A DNA stretch of 22,308 bases from an uncultured Chromatiaceae bacterium (lineage in GTDB: Bacteria; Pseudomonadota; Gammaproteobacteria; Enterobacterales; Alteromonadaceae), in assembly GCA_946482615.1 (NCBI GenBank), contig CAMLSF010000053.1:1-22308 (forward strand). Reading direction: 5' to 3'. A program made the position numbers and the translations under genes. The notes beneath the pieces were generated by a model, which saw only the letters and a list, made by a program, of their open reading frames with translations, was not told the DNA's origin and ran no database searches. Positions 1-8,071 of the stretch are shown piece after piece; the stretch's first letter is position 1; each line of letters starts with the position of its first letter.

Positions 1-69
1 TGTTCTTCTTTAGTTCATCTTTTTTCAGTTCAGTATTTTCTGGGGATACCTCAGGTTCCAGACGATTTT

Positions 70-98
70 TTTACGTGCCTCTGTAAATCCGTTATGAT
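70..98 (+). promoter_or_regulatory. Possible sigma70 promoter for the glrK operon
   Basis: A TTTACG element at 70-75 is followed by a 17-base spacer and TATGAT at 93-98. Each hexamer differs from the consensus at one or two positions, and the start codon of the kinase gene lies about 30 bases further on. This is a pattern match only. No sigma54 element was seen in bases 1-130, although glrKR operons in enterobacteria can be sigma54-linked. Confidence 0.4.
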
Positions 99-130
99 AA
101 GCGCCTGATTTTTCGTGGAACCCTGTCCTG

Positions 131-1549
131 ATGCGAATGCCTGTTCAGCCTGCTTCCTTGCGGCAGTTTGTGTTACTCAGCTTTTTTATGGCCCTGATCC
201 CTCTTGGGGTTTTGTTGTGGCAAAGTCACAGTGCTTTATCTGATGTCAGCCGTTATGCCATAGCTGAAGCTGAAAGCTCAGTGGCCAATGTGCGCCGTGC
301 TGAGAATATGCAAAAGCTGGTGAATGACATTGAACGTTCCGTATTGCAGTTCAGTATTTTAAAAACCGATGCCTTGTCGCAACTGGCGGCCACTCATTTA
401 AATAACTACCAGCAGAATCTGGGCTCCGTTTGTCTGAACCTGGCACAGCCTGTGCTCTGCGCGCAGCAGCAAAAGCAACTGGAATTATTGTTTGACAGCT
501 ATCTGCATGAAAGCAATGAAGAGCTGAGCCCTATTCTGCAAAAAATCCGTCAGCAGCAGGTGCAACTGACGCAAGTGATTTGGGCTTTGCTGGAACAACG
601 TTTGCAACAACAGCAGGTGTATGCCGAAGAAGCACAAAGCCACCTGGCCTGGCAAACTGTGGCTTTAGTGGTGTTGACTTTATTGCTGGTGCTGTGGGCT
701 TCTGCCCGTATTACAGCGCCCGTGAAAATGCTCGATACCATGATCCGTTCTATAGGCCAGGCCAGTCATCATTTCCCGCATGATAAAGTGGATGGCCCAC
801 GTGAACTGACTGAACTGGGTGAACAGCTACGCTGGCTGGCATCACGTTTACAGCAACTGGAAGCTTTACGACTGATTTTATTACGTCATGCGTCTCACGA
901 ACTCAAAACTCCTTTGTCCAGTATCCGCGAAGGTTGTGCATTGTTGAGTGAACAGTTGGTAGGGCCGCTTAATGCCCAGCAAATGGAAGTGGTCAGTTTA
1001 CTTAATGGCAGTGCAGACCGTTTAAGTGTGCTGACAGAGCAACTGCTGGATTACAACAAGTTACTGCAGCAGGCTAAACCTGAATTTGGCTGGCATGACA
1101 GCGAAACTCTGCTGCAAAATTGCTTTAACGACCATGCGTTATCTTTGCAGCAACGTGAACAAAAAATTGTGCTGGATTGTCAGTTACCGCGGATTTACAC
1201 CGACTCTATGTTGTTCCGGCGTATTCTGGATAATCTGATTAACAATGCTCAGGCTTATGGGGCTGAAGGCAGTAATGTCTGGGTCAACTTACGTCAGCAT
1301 GATAAATTCATGTTGTTAGATGTGGCGAATAACGGCACCCCTATTCCTGCTGAATTGCGGGCTAAATTATTTGAACCTTTCCAGCGTGGTAAAGCCCCAC
1401 GTTTTGATGCGGTACAAGGTTCTGGTCTGGGTTTATCTATTGTCGCCGACTGCGCCCGTTTATTAGGTGGTCTGGCGGAAATTATCGATGTGAATTACGC
1501 CGATGTATGTATTCAGGTGCGTTTGCCTTTAGTTGAGGATGCGGTATGA
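131..1549 (+). CDS. glrK: GlrK/QseE-like membrane sensor histidine kinase
   Basis: A 472-residue inner-membrane kinase that would autophosphorylate and pass phosphate to the response regulator encoded two genes downstream. Hydrophobic segments at about residues 10-30 and 174-193 enclose a Gln-rich periplasmic region. A HAMP-like stretch beginning near ITAPVKML follows, then the HisKA H-box SHELKTPL with the phospho-acceptor His256, then a HATPase domain with N-box NLINNAQAYG and the G2-type motif GSGLGLSI. The G1 box reads NNGTP where many kinases have DNGxG, a variation also met in working kinases. The order kinase, small lipoprotein, sigma54 activator matches the enterobacterial glrK-qseG-glrR set, and that order is the main basis for the name. 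The ATG at 131 was chosen; an in-frame ATG two codons later is possible because neither has a strong ribosome binding site. The signal sensed cannot be read from the sequence. Confidence 0.85.
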   Translation: MRMPVQPASLRQFVLLSFFMALIPLGVLLWQSHSALSDVSRYAIAEAESSVANVRRAENMQKLVNDIERSVLQFSILKTDALSQLAATHLNNYQQNLGSVCLNLAQPVLCAQQQKQLELLFDSYLHESNEELSPILQKIRQQQVQLTQVIWALLEQRLQQQQVYAEEAQSHLAWQTVALVVLTLLLVLWASARITAPVKMLDTMIRSIGQASHHFPHDKVDGPRELTELGEQLRWLASRLQQLEALRLILLRHASHELKTPLSSIREGCALLSEQLVGPLNAQQMEVVSLLNGSADRLSVLTEQLLDYNKLLQQAKPEFGWHDSETLLQNCFNDHALSLQQREQKIVLDCQLPRIYTDSMLFRRILDNLINNAQAYGAEGSNVWVNLRQHDKFMLLDVANNGTPIPAELRAKLFEPFQRGKAPRFDAVQGSGLGLSIVADCARLLGGLAEIIDVNYADVCIQVRLPLVEDAV

Positions 1550-2121
1550 AAGTTTGGTTAAGTCTTGGCCTTTGTCTGGTGTTAACGGCCTGTCAGGGGG
1601 TAAAACCTGTAGTACCAGTGGTAAATAAAACTATACCCAAAGTTGAACCCGTCCAAACCCAACTGGTGGAACCACCTAAGCCTGTAAAGGCAGAACTGGC
1701 TATTGCTGATGACGCCTTAACTTTGCAAGCCTGGCGCGATTTCCGTGCTCAGTTGTTATTGATGCCGGTGGCGGAGCGGGATTTATTATTACGCAGCTTC
1801 AAAATCAGCCCTGTCACTACGTTACAGACTTTATTGATTAAGCTGCATCCCGATAGCCCTTATGCGGTGCGTTTTGCTGCTCAGACTCAGCTGAACGACA
1901 AACTGACCACTTTGCCTAAAGGTTTAGCCGATTTGTTACGTTGGGATTTGGCCTACAACCAAAAATTACTGGAAAGTGAATCTGCAGTCACAGCTTTATC
2001 GCGTTTAAATGCACAGCAGCAAGAGCAATTGGACAGACTGCGCCGGCAAAGCAAAGATTTGCAGAAGAAAATTGATGCATTGACACAGATTGAAGCCAAA
2101 TTAAATCAGACAGGAAATTAA
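1546..2121 (+). CDS. QseG/YfhG-like small lipoprotein
   Basis: A 191-residue predicted lipoprotein. The N-terminus is a short hydrophobic signal ending in the lipobox LTAC, with Cys16 as the lipidated residue. A Pro/Val/Lys-rich linker follows, then a mostly helical body, and the last 35 residues or so form a Gln/Lys/Leu-rich likely coiled coil. The ATG overlaps the kinase stop in an ATGA arrangement, so translation is probably coupled, and the regulator starts two bases after its stop. In E. coli the equivalent position holds QseG, an outer-membrane lipoprotein that works with the kinase QseE/GlrK. This protein is shorter than E. coli QseG (about 237 residues), and I rely on position plus lipobox more than on residue similarity. 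Confidence 0.72.
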   Translation: MKVWLSLGLCLVLTACQGVKPVVPVVNKTIPKVEPVQTQLVEPPKPVKAELAIADDALTLQAWRDFRAQLLLMPVAERDLLLRSFKISPVTTLQTLLIKLHPDSPYAVRFAAQTQLNDKLTTLPKGLADLLRWDLAYNQKLLESESAVTALSRLNAQQQEQLDRLRRQSKDLQKKIDALTQIEAKLNQTGN

Positions 2122-2123
2122 GC

Positions 2124-3473
2124 ATGAGCAATGGCGCCCGCTTGTTGCTGGTGGATGATGATCCCAGCTTATTACGTTTGCTGACTTTGCGTCTGGAAGG
2201 CGAAGGTTATCAGGTGATCAGCGCCGACTGCGCTGAAACCGCTCTGGTTTTGCTTGGCAAAAATAAAGTCGATGTAGTGCTGAGTGATTTGCGCATGCCG
2301 GGTTTAGACGGCATGGCCTTGTTTGATGAAATAGCCAAGCGCCATCCGGGTTTACCTGTGGTTTTGATGACAGCCCATGGCTCTATTCCAGAAGCTGTAG
2401 CAGCCACTCAGCGTGGTGTCTTTGGTTTCCTCACTAAGCCACTGAATAACAATGATTTACGCGATATTTTAGCTCAGGCTGTGCATCAGTCCCATGTGCC
2501 AAGCAAAGATGAATGGCGTGCTGATATTATCACCCGCAGTAAAGTGATGGAGCAGGTACTGGATCAGGCTTATCGGGTAGCGCAGCGGGATGTCAGTGTG
2601 CTCATCACAGGCGCCAGCGGTACAGGTAAAGAAATGCTGGCCAAGGCTATTCATAAAGCCAGTCCTCGTGCTAAAGGCCATTTTGTTGCTATTAACTGCG
2701 GCGCTTTGCCTGAGCATTTGCTGGAATCCGAGCTGTTTGGTCACACCAAAGGTGCTTTTACCGGCGCTGTGAATGAACACTTAGGTTTATTCCGTGAAGC
2801 CGACGGCGGCACTTTATTCCTCGACGAAATTGGGGATATGCCGATGCCATTGCAGGTGAAGTTGTTACGTGCTTTGCAGGAGCGGCAAATTCGTCCTGTG
2901 GGCAGTACTAAGACTATCCCTATTGATGTGCGGGTGTTGTCGGCAACGCACCGTGATTTAAAACAGGCGATGCAGGAACAAAGTTTCCGCGAAGATTTGT
3001 ATTACCGTTTAAATGTGGTGAATCTGCAGCTGCCAACCTTAAGAGAAAGAGCGGAAGACATTCCATTATTAGCCCGTCATGTGCTGCAACAAAATGCGGA
3101 GCGCCATGGTGTGCAGGTGAACCGCTTTTCCGAAGATGCGATGCAGGCGCTGGTGACAGCTCAGTGGCCGGGTAACGTGCGGCAACTGGTGAACGTGGTT
3201 GAGCAATGTGTGGCTTTAACCCAAAGCCCGGTGCTGAGCGTGGCTTTGGTTGAGCAGGCTTTATCACAAAACCGCAGTTTCTGGCCAACCTTAAGCGAAG
3301 CCCGTGATCAGTTTGAACGGCAGTATTTAATCCGGGTGTTAAAAATGGCCGAAGGCAATGTCACCCGGGCTGCAGAACTGGCCGGGCGCAACAGAACAGA
3401 TTTTCACAAACTGCTGAAAAAACATGAACTCAGCGCAGCTCAGGTGTCCGAGCAAAGCGACGAATTAGAATAA
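2124..3473 (+). CDS. glrR: GlrR/QseF-like sigma54-dependent response regulator
   Basis: A 449-residue NtrC-class transcription activator. The receiver domain (about 1-120) has the acidic pocket at Asp11-Asp12-Asp13 and the phospho-acceptor Asp55 in SDLRMPG, with Lys in the FLTKPL motif. The AAA+ domain has Walker A GASGTGKE (163-170), the sigma54-contact loop GAFTGA (210-215) and Walker B TLFLDEIGD with Asp234-Glu235. A Fis-type helix-turn-helix lies near the C-terminus (NVTRAAELAGRNRTDFHKLL). The length and layout are those of GlrR. An intact GAFTGA means it should work with RNA polymerase carrying sigma54. In enterobacteria the target is the small RNA gene glmY; no such target is visible in this window. 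Unlike E. coli, glnB does not follow. Confidence 0.9.
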   Translation: MSNGARLLLVDDDPSLLRLLTLRLEGEGYQVISADCAETALVLLGKNKVDVVLSDLRMPGLDGMALFDEIAKRHPGLPVVLMTAHGSIPEAVAATQRGVFGFLTKPLNNNDLRDILAQAVHQSHVPSKDEWRADIITRSKVMEQVLDQAYRVAQRDVSVLITGASGTGKEMLAKAIHKASPRAKGHFVAINCGALPEHLLESELFGHTKGAFTGAVNEHLGLFREADGGTLFLDEIGDMPMPLQVKLLRALQERQIRPVGSTKTIPIDVRVLSATHRDLKQAMQEQSFREDLYYRLNVVNLQLPTLRERAEDIPLLARHVLQQNAERHGVQVNRFSEDAMQALVTAQWPGNVRQLVNVVEQCVALTQSPVLSVALVEQALSQNRSFWPTLSEARDQFERQYLIRVLKMAEGNVTRAAELAGRNRTDFHKLLKKHELSAAQVSEQSDELE

Positions 3474-3488
3474 CCCAGAGATTGATTG

Positions 3489-3815
3489 ATGCACGAAAAT
3501 TTTGATGTAGAACCCGATGTACTCAAGGCCAAAATCATCAGCGAGACCGCCCGGATCAACTGGCTGGAGCTGCAAAAGTTTTATGCTTCAGGTTCAGTGG
3601 TGCAGGTCTCTGCCACACTGGATTTAGTCGAAGTAGCCTTTGCTTTTAGTCAGGATGATAAAACTGCAGTGCAGAACTGGCTGCAAGCGGGCTTAGTCGA
3701 CAGAGTGGGCGATACTCAGGCTCAGCTTTGGGTGGAGCAAAAGGCTGAACTTTGGGCTGTGGTGATATCTCCCTGGATCTTAGTGCAGGATAAAGCTGCC
3801 CAATCTACTCATTAA
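3489..3815 (+). CDS. DUF2288 family protein
   Basis: A 108-residue acidic, soluble protein with no signal peptide or membrane segment. It fits the DUF2288 family pattern: an N-terminal ETARINWLELQKFYASG stretch, a central VATLDLVEVA-like segment (here VSATLDLVEVAFAF), and the C-terminal ELWAVVISPWILVQ block. The function of the family is unknown to me. An in-frame TTG lies one codon upstream at 3486, but the ATG at 3489 sits at better spacing from the CCAGAG at 3475-3480. It begins 15 bases after glrR and is followed 19 bases later by the acetyltransferase gene, so it is probably co-transcribed with both. Confidence 0.78.
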   Translation: MHENFDVEPDVLKAKIISETARINWLELQKFYASGSVVQVSATLDLVEVAFAFSQDDKTAVQNWLQAGLVDRVGDTQAQLWVEQKAELWAVVISPWILVQDKAAQSTH

Positions 3816-3834
3816 TTACGCAGGTCAACGCTTT

Positions 3835-4590
3835 ATGTATGCAGAAAACTTCCGGTTAGAGTCCTACCTGAAACGTATTGGTTATAGTGGGTCTTTAGAG
3901 CGCAATGCTGACACCTTAACAAAGCTGATGCGTGCGCAGCTCTTTAGTGTTGCTTTTGAAAACCTGGATGTGCAGGCCGGTAAGATAGTCTCTTTAGTGC
4001 CGGAACAGATAGTGGATAAAATAGTAGGCCAGGGCCGTGGCGGTTATTGTTATGAGGTCAATGGCCTTTTTGCGATGGCGTTACAGGCTTTGGGGTTCAG
4101 CTACAAGTTTGTCGCCTGTCGCCCTATGTTTTATCCGGTGCGCCGCCCTAAAACCCATATGGTGTTGCTGGTGGAAGCTGAGGGCGACGAATGGATCTGT
4201 GATTTAGGTTTTGGCAGCTACGGTATTCGTGCTCCTATCGCTTTATCTTCGTTAGAACAGGTGCAGCAACAAGACTTTGATCAATTCCGTTTAACCACAG
4301 AGCAAAGTGGTGCTTATGTGGTACAGGCCTGGGTGGATGGCCAGTGGCTAAGTCAGTTTGGTTTTGAGCCTTATGCCAGTGAGTGGGTCGATTTTATGCC
4401 TGCCAACTACCTGAACTCCACCCATCCGGAGACGATTTTTGTGCAGAAGCTGCTGGTGATTAAACACCACGAACAAGGCCGCGATATTCTGCTGGGTGAT
4501 CAGCTGAAACAAATACGAGCTGATGGCACCCAGGTACAACAATTAAGCCCACAACAGCGGGAAAAAGTGTTAAAGCAGTTGTTGGCATAG
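3835..4590 (+). CDS. nat: Arylamine N-acetyltransferase (NAT family)
   Basis: A 251-residue cytoplasmic enzyme of the NAT family, which moves the acetyl group of acetyl-CoA onto aromatic amines, hydrazines or hydroxylamines through a cysteine thioester. The catalytic triad is visible: Cys72 in RGGYCYEVNGLF, His108 in PKTHMVLLVE and Asp123 in WICDLGFG. The N-terminal block LFSVAFENLD is also typical. The length is near the short end for bacterial NATs (about 250-280). It starts 19 bases after the DUF2288 gene with a weak AGG upstream, so it probably belongs to the same transcript. The natural substrate cannot be inferred, and no biosynthetic cluster surrounds it. Confidence 0.92.
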   Translation: MYAENFRLESYLKRIGYSGSLERNADTLTKLMRAQLFSVAFENLDVQAGKIVSLVPEQIVDKIVGQGRGGYCYEVNGLFAMALQALGFSYKFVACRPMFYPVRRPKTHMVLLVEAEGDEWICDLGFGSYGIRAPIALSSLEQVQQQDFDQFRLTTEQSGAYVVQAWVDGQWLSQFGFEPYASEWVDFMPANYLNSTHPETIFVQKLLVIKHHEQGRDILLGDQLKQIRADGTQVQQLSPQQREKVLKQLLA

Positions 4591-4687
4591 GGTCAGAACC
4601 TTGGTTCTGCCCCTTATACCGGTCGATATAACGAATATCGGCTGAAGATCTGATTTTGGGGCAGCGCTGATAGCTCCGCCCCCACTG
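4591..4687. other. Intergenic inverted repeats between convergent genes
   Basis: This 97-base gap separates the 3' ends of the acetyltransferase (+) and the gamma-glutamyltransferase (-). It holds three inverted repeats. The first is the perfect palindrome CAGAACCTTGGTTCTG at 4594-4609. The second has arms CGATAT (4624-4629) and ATATCG (4635-4640). The third has arms GGGGC (4658-4662) and GCCCC (4678-4682). Any could end transcription or stabilise 3' ends, but none is followed by a clear run of T on either strand, so intrinsic termination is only a possibility. Confidence 0.45.
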
Positions 4688-6400
4688 TTAATAGCCGGCA
4701 GCCTGGCCGTCTTTACGGGATTCTGAAGCGCCATAATAAACGCCGGTTTTTGGGTCTTTCATAATGGCCTGATAGCCACCAAACTCACCCAAAGCGTAAC
4801 GTACATCATGGCCTCTTTTCATCAGCTCACGGGCTGTTTCATAAGGCACACCTTTTTCCAACTGAACATAACCGCCATTGGTTAAATAAGCAGCCTGTGA
4901 GTCGGTAGGCTCTGTGCTACCCAAATGCTGCCAGCGCGCTGCATCCCCGGCTTCCTGCAGGTTCATGCCGTAATCCACCATATTGACCACTATCTGCACA
5001 TGGCCCTGAGGCTGCATAGCGCCACCCATCACACCAAAGCTGGTGAGGGGTTTGCCGTCTTTACTGATAAAGGCCGGAATAATAGTCTGGAAAGGCCTTT
5101 TACCCGGCTCATAAGCATTGGCATGTTTCTGATCCATAGAGAACATTTCGCCTCTGTCCTGGAAACCAAAACCTGTGCCTGGCGCGACCACACCTGATCC
5201 CATGCCGCGGTAGTTACTTTGAATAAGCGATACCATAGTGCCGTCTTTGTCGGCTGTGGTCATATAAATGGTATCGCCCTGATAGGCAGCCGGATTACCT
5301 GCATCAACACGTTGCGCGGCTTTGGCGCTAATTAACTTAGCGCGTTCTTTGCCATAAGCTTCAGAAATCAGGCCTTTGATCGGCAGCTTGTTAAAGTCGG
5401 TATCGGCATAAAACTTGGCTCTGTCTTCAAAGGCCAGTTTTTTCGCTTCCACTAAAGTGTGAATACTTTCAACACTGTTGTAGCCCATGGCCTTTAGATC
5501 GAAGTTTTTCAGAATTTGTAGCATCTGCAAGGCGGCTATGCCCTGACCATTAGGTGGTAACTCCCAGACATCATAACCACGGTAATTCACTGAGACAGGT
5601 TCTACCCAGTCCGATTTATGGCTGGCGAAATCTTCATAACGCAGATAACCACCATTGGCTTTCATAAAAGCATCAATACCTTTGGCTATGTCGCCTTTAT
5701 AAAAGGCATCCCGTCCGCCTGTGGCAATGGCTTTATAAGTGGCTGCTAAATCAGGGTTTTTAAACATCTCACCTTTAGCCGGTGCTTTGCCATTGATGGT
5801 AAAAGTACCGACAAAATCGCCCGGCTGATCTTTTAAACGTGGTACGGATCTGTCCCAGTAATACGCAATCAGCTCGCTGACCGGAAAACCTTGTTCGGCA
5901 TAACTAATGGCAGGTTGCAGAATTTGAGTCATAGGCAATTTGCCAAACTTCTGATGCATCTCAAACCAGCCATCCACTGCACCTGGTACGCTGATGGGCA
6001 ACATGCCATAAGGCGGAATATCTGTGCGGCCGAGCTTTTTCAGCTCTTTGGCCAGTTGTTTGTGGCTTAAACCTTTTGGCGAACGGCCGGAAGCATTTAA
6101 GCCATAGATTTTATTGGTTTTACCATCCCAGATAATGGCGTATAAATCACCGCCTATGCCGTTGCCCGTAGGTTCCATTAAACCTAAAGCTGCATTGGCG
6201 GCAATAGCTGCGTCTACAGCTGTGCCACCTTGTTTCATAATATCCAACGCAATTTGAGTGGCTAATGGCTGACTGGTAGCCGCCATCGCATGAGGGGCTA
6301 TTACTTCGGATCGGCTGGCAAAATCAGCGCCGGTAATACGGTCGTATGCCATCAGTTGGGGGGATAAAGCGATCAGGCTGCAGAGCAGGAGTTTTTTCAT
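4688..6400 (-). CDS. ggt: Gamma-glutamyltransferase family hydrolase, exported
   Basis: A 570-residue Ntn-hydrolase precursor that would cleave the gamma-glutamyl bond of glutathione or related compounds in the periplasm. The N-terminus MKKLLLCSLIALSPQLMAYD is a signal peptide. A longer reading from a TTG six codons upstream would put charged residues ahead of it, so the ATG at 6400 is preferred. The auto-cleavage site is inferred at Thr377 in GDTIYMTTADKDG by alignment with the TTHYSVVDKDG region of E. coli GGT. Cleavage there would give subunits of about 377 and 194 residues. Other family blocks are DAAIAANAALGLMEPTGNGIGGD, VMGGAMQPQGHVQIV and a C-terminal YGASESRKDGQAAGY. It stands alone on this strand. 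Some relatives act as cephalosporin acylases, so the substrate is open. Confidence 0.9.
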   Translation of the reverse strand: MKKLLLCSLIALSPQLMAYDRITGADFASRSEVIAPHAMAATSQPLATQIALDIMKQGGTAVDAAIAANAALGLMEPTGNGIGGDLYAIIWDGKTNKIYGLNASGRSPKGLSHKQLAKELKKLGRTDIPPYGMLPISVPGAVDGWFEMHQKFGKLPMTQILQPAISYAEQGFPVSELIAYYWDRSVPRLKDQPGDFVGTFTINGKAPAKGEMFKNPDLAATYKAIATGGRDAFYKGDIAKGIDAFMKANGGYLRYEDFASHKSDWVEPVSVNYRGYDVWELPPNGQGIAALQMLQILKNFDLKAMGYNSVESIHTLVEAKKLAFEDRAKFYADTDFNKLPIKGLISEAYGKERAKLISAKAAQRVDAGNPAAYQGDTIYMTTADKDGTMVSLIQSNYRGMGSGVVAPGTGFGFQDRGEMFSMDQKHANAYEPGKRPFQTIIPAFISKDGKPLTSFGVMGGAMQPQGHVQIVVNMVDYGMNLQEAGDAARWQHLGSTEPTDSQAAYLTNGGYVQLEKGVPYETARELMKRGHDVRYALGEFGGYQAIMKDPKTGVYYGASESRKDGQAAGY

Positions 6401-6726
6401 TCTGGTTAGTTCTCTCAAATACAGGAGTATTCAAACTAATCAGAGCTTGCTGAAATTACCAGAGGCACGCGACCAAAACCCTGATTCGCTGGCTGAAACT
6501 TGCTGTGCGGTTCACGCTGCTTGATTGTCGTGTAGCTTCGCCGCAGGCTGTCCGCCAAAATGTTCGTCATTTATGCTGCAATGCCGCTTCGCCTTGATTG
6601 CAACCCTGCATCAGAAACTGAAGTAAATAATTTGAAAATAGAACCCACACCCCCTTCAAACCGCTGCTTCCGCACTGTATTGTTGCAATGCCCCGTTTCT
6701 TTAAACATAACAATAACCTAAAAACT
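6401..6726. other. 326-base gene-free gap between divergent genes
   Basis: This gap separates the 5' ends of ggt (-) and the dioxygenase gene (+) and should hold both promoters, but no convincing sigma70 pair was found. A TTGAAA at 6632-6637 has only a poor TTCAAA at the right distance. The octamer CTTGATTG (6520-6527 and 6593-6600) and heptamer GCTTCGC (6535-6541 and 6586-6592) each occur twice, in swapped order. No reading frame with coding character, tRNA or known riboswitch was recognised. It is long compared with the other gaps in this window. Confidence 0.5.
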
Positions 6727-7428
6727 ATGAATGATTTTATTGAAGTGTACGATGATGTCTTACCCCAAGAGTTTTGTCAGCAACTGATCCGACTGTTTGA
6801 GCAAAGCCCTCATACCACAGCAGGCCGCACTGGTGGTGGTGTGGATACGAGCAAAAAAATAAGCACAGATCTGTATTTGAATCAGCATCCGGAATATCAC
6901 CCGGTCTTGAGTGAAATTTGCCGTTTCACCACCGACTATGTCACCCGTTATTTTGCCAAGTATCATTTTGCTTTGATTGGCCCTGTCAGTATGAGTATGC
7001 CGCATCCGACAGAAAACCGTTTTATCACTATTACGTCTGAAAACTATGCGGAATTTGGTGCGCCGCGCGTCGATCAACTGGTGCGCAATTTATATCGGCT
7101 TGGCCCTATACAGGCGCAGAAATATCAACAAGGTATTGGCAATTATGGTTATTGGCATTCTGAGGTCTATCCGCAGTTACCCCACAGCGAAGCTTTGCAC
7201 CGTACCTTGTTATTTATGTTCTACTTAAATGATGTGACAGAAGGAGGGCAGACCGAGTTTTATTACCAGAATAAAACCATTCAGCCGAAAGCCGGGCGTA
7301 TGGTGATAGCACCGGCTTACTTTACCCATACCCACAGAGGTTGTGTGCCTGTCTCAGACGACAAATACATTTTAACCAGTTGGGTGCTGTTTAACCGTGC
7401 CGAACAGTTATACGGCACTGGTGCTTAG
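6727..7428 (+). CDS. 2-oxoglutarate/Fe(II)-dependent dioxygenase, prolyl-4-hydroxylase-like
   Basis: A 233-residue soluble protein of the P4H-type oxygenase fold, which uses 2-oxoglutarate, O2 and Fe(II) to hydroxylate a substrate. The proximal metal motif looks like H144-x-E146 in GYWHSEV, with Glu where Asp is usual. The distal His is His201 or His203 in FTHTHRG, and Lys213 in SDDKYILTSW fits the 2-oxoglutarate-binding Lys of prolyl-4-hydroxylases. GGQTEFYY and KAGRMVIAPA are further family blocks. A start at 6688 would add 13 residues rich in basic and Asn residues. The ATG at 6727 was chosen because MNDFIEVYDDVLP is the usual N-terminus, though neither start has a visible ribosome binding site. 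The last 21 bases overlap the 3' end of the opposite acetyltransferase gene. Substrate unknown. Confidence 0.82.
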   Translation: MNDFIEVYDDVLPQEFCQQLIRLFEQSPHTTAGRTGGGVDTSKKISTDLYLNQHPEYHPVLSEICRFTTDYVTRYFAKYHFALIGPVSMSMPHPTENRFITITSENYAEFGAPRVDQLVRNLYRLGPIQAQKYQQGIGNYGYWHSEVYPQLPHSEALHRTLLFMFYLNDVTEGGQTEFYYQNKTIQPKAGRMVIAPAYFTHTHRGCVPVSDDKYILTSWVLFNRAEQLYGTGA

Positions 7429-7893
7429 TGGGGTTGGTTGGGTTGCCGGACGAACCATCTCCAGATGAGGAATATCATCTTCCAGATAAGGTTCGCTGCA
7501 GGCGATAAAACCAAAGGACTCGTAAAAACGTTGCAGGTAACACTGAGCTGAAATACGGATCTCCAGATCAGGCCAGCAACTGCCGGCAACGTCTAATGCT
7601 TTATCCATTAAACCACGGCCTAAGGCCAGGCGGCGGGCGGTTTGTGATACACAAATACGGCCCAGTGCCGGGCTGTGTTCATAGCTGACCCCCGGAGCTA
7701 AAACCCGGGCGTAAGCCAGAATTTTATCGCCTTTTTTAAGCAAAATATGTCGGGTCTGAGGATGTAAGTCTTTATTGTCCAGCTCAGGGTAAGGGCAGTT
7801 CTGTTCCACGACAAAGACATCGACCCTTAATTGCAGCATGGCGTACACAGTATACGAATCCAACTGATGAAAGCCTGCAACCTGCCATTCCAT
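7408..7893 (-). CDS. elaA: ElaA-like GNAT N-acetyltransferase
   Basis: A 161-residue GNAT-fold acetyltransferase closely patterned on E. coli ElaA (153 residues). It shares the N-terminal MEWQ, the block LQLRVDVFVVEQNCPYPELD (22-39), RHILLKK..ILAYARVL, the acetyl-CoA loop region ARRLALGRGLM and the C-terminal LQRFYESFGFIACSEPYLEDDIPH. Reading further upstream gives 36 more residues without family similarity. The ATG at 7893 has AGGAC placed seven to eight bases upstream on its strand, which decides the start. The physiological acceptor of ElaA is not known to me. It is transcribed divergently from mshH, 178 bases away, and converges on the dioxygenase gene with a 21-base overlap. Confidence 0.9.
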   Translation of the reverse strand: MEWQVAGFHQLDSYTVYAMLQLRVDVFVVEQNCPYPELDNKDLHPQTRHILLKKGDKILAYARVLAPGVSYEHSPALGRICVSQTARRLALGRGLMDKALDVAGSCWPDLEIRISAQCYLQRFYESFGFIACSEPYLEDDIPHLEMVRPATQPTPLSTSAV

Positions 7894-8060
7894 TTTTCTG
7901 TCCTGTTCTTTTTTTAATGATGCTGGTTTTACTATATCAAAGTCACTGTGCTTTTGTCTGGTCGCTAAAAGTGCGCAGAATGACCACAAAAAAATCTGCA
8001 TAGAGCCGAAACTTGAATCACACTTATTACATTCATTGGTTTGGCGGCGACAAAAGACAA

Positions 8061-8066
8061 AAGGAG
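8061..8066 (+). promoter_or_regulatory. Ribosome binding site deciding the mshH start
   Basis: AAGGAG lies five bases before the ATG at 8072. The longer frame opens with a TTG at 8036 that has no such site, so the protein is taken to begin MWLSQIV. Confidence 0.8.
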
Positions 8067-8071
8067 TTGGG

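Noticed and set aside
2920..3288. 122-residue minus-strand frame inside glrR
   Set aside because: It lies fully within a well-supported sigma54 activator gene, has no family motif or ribosome binding site, and its composition is that of a shadow frame.
4594..4609. Intrinsic terminator after the acetyltransferase gene
   Set aside because: The palindrome is perfect but the following bases are CCCCTT, not a T-run, so it is listed only as an inverted repeat.
7894..8001. 36-residue N-terminal extension of the ElaA-like protein
   Set aside because: It lacks family similarity, and the ATG at 7893 has a well-spaced AGGAC.
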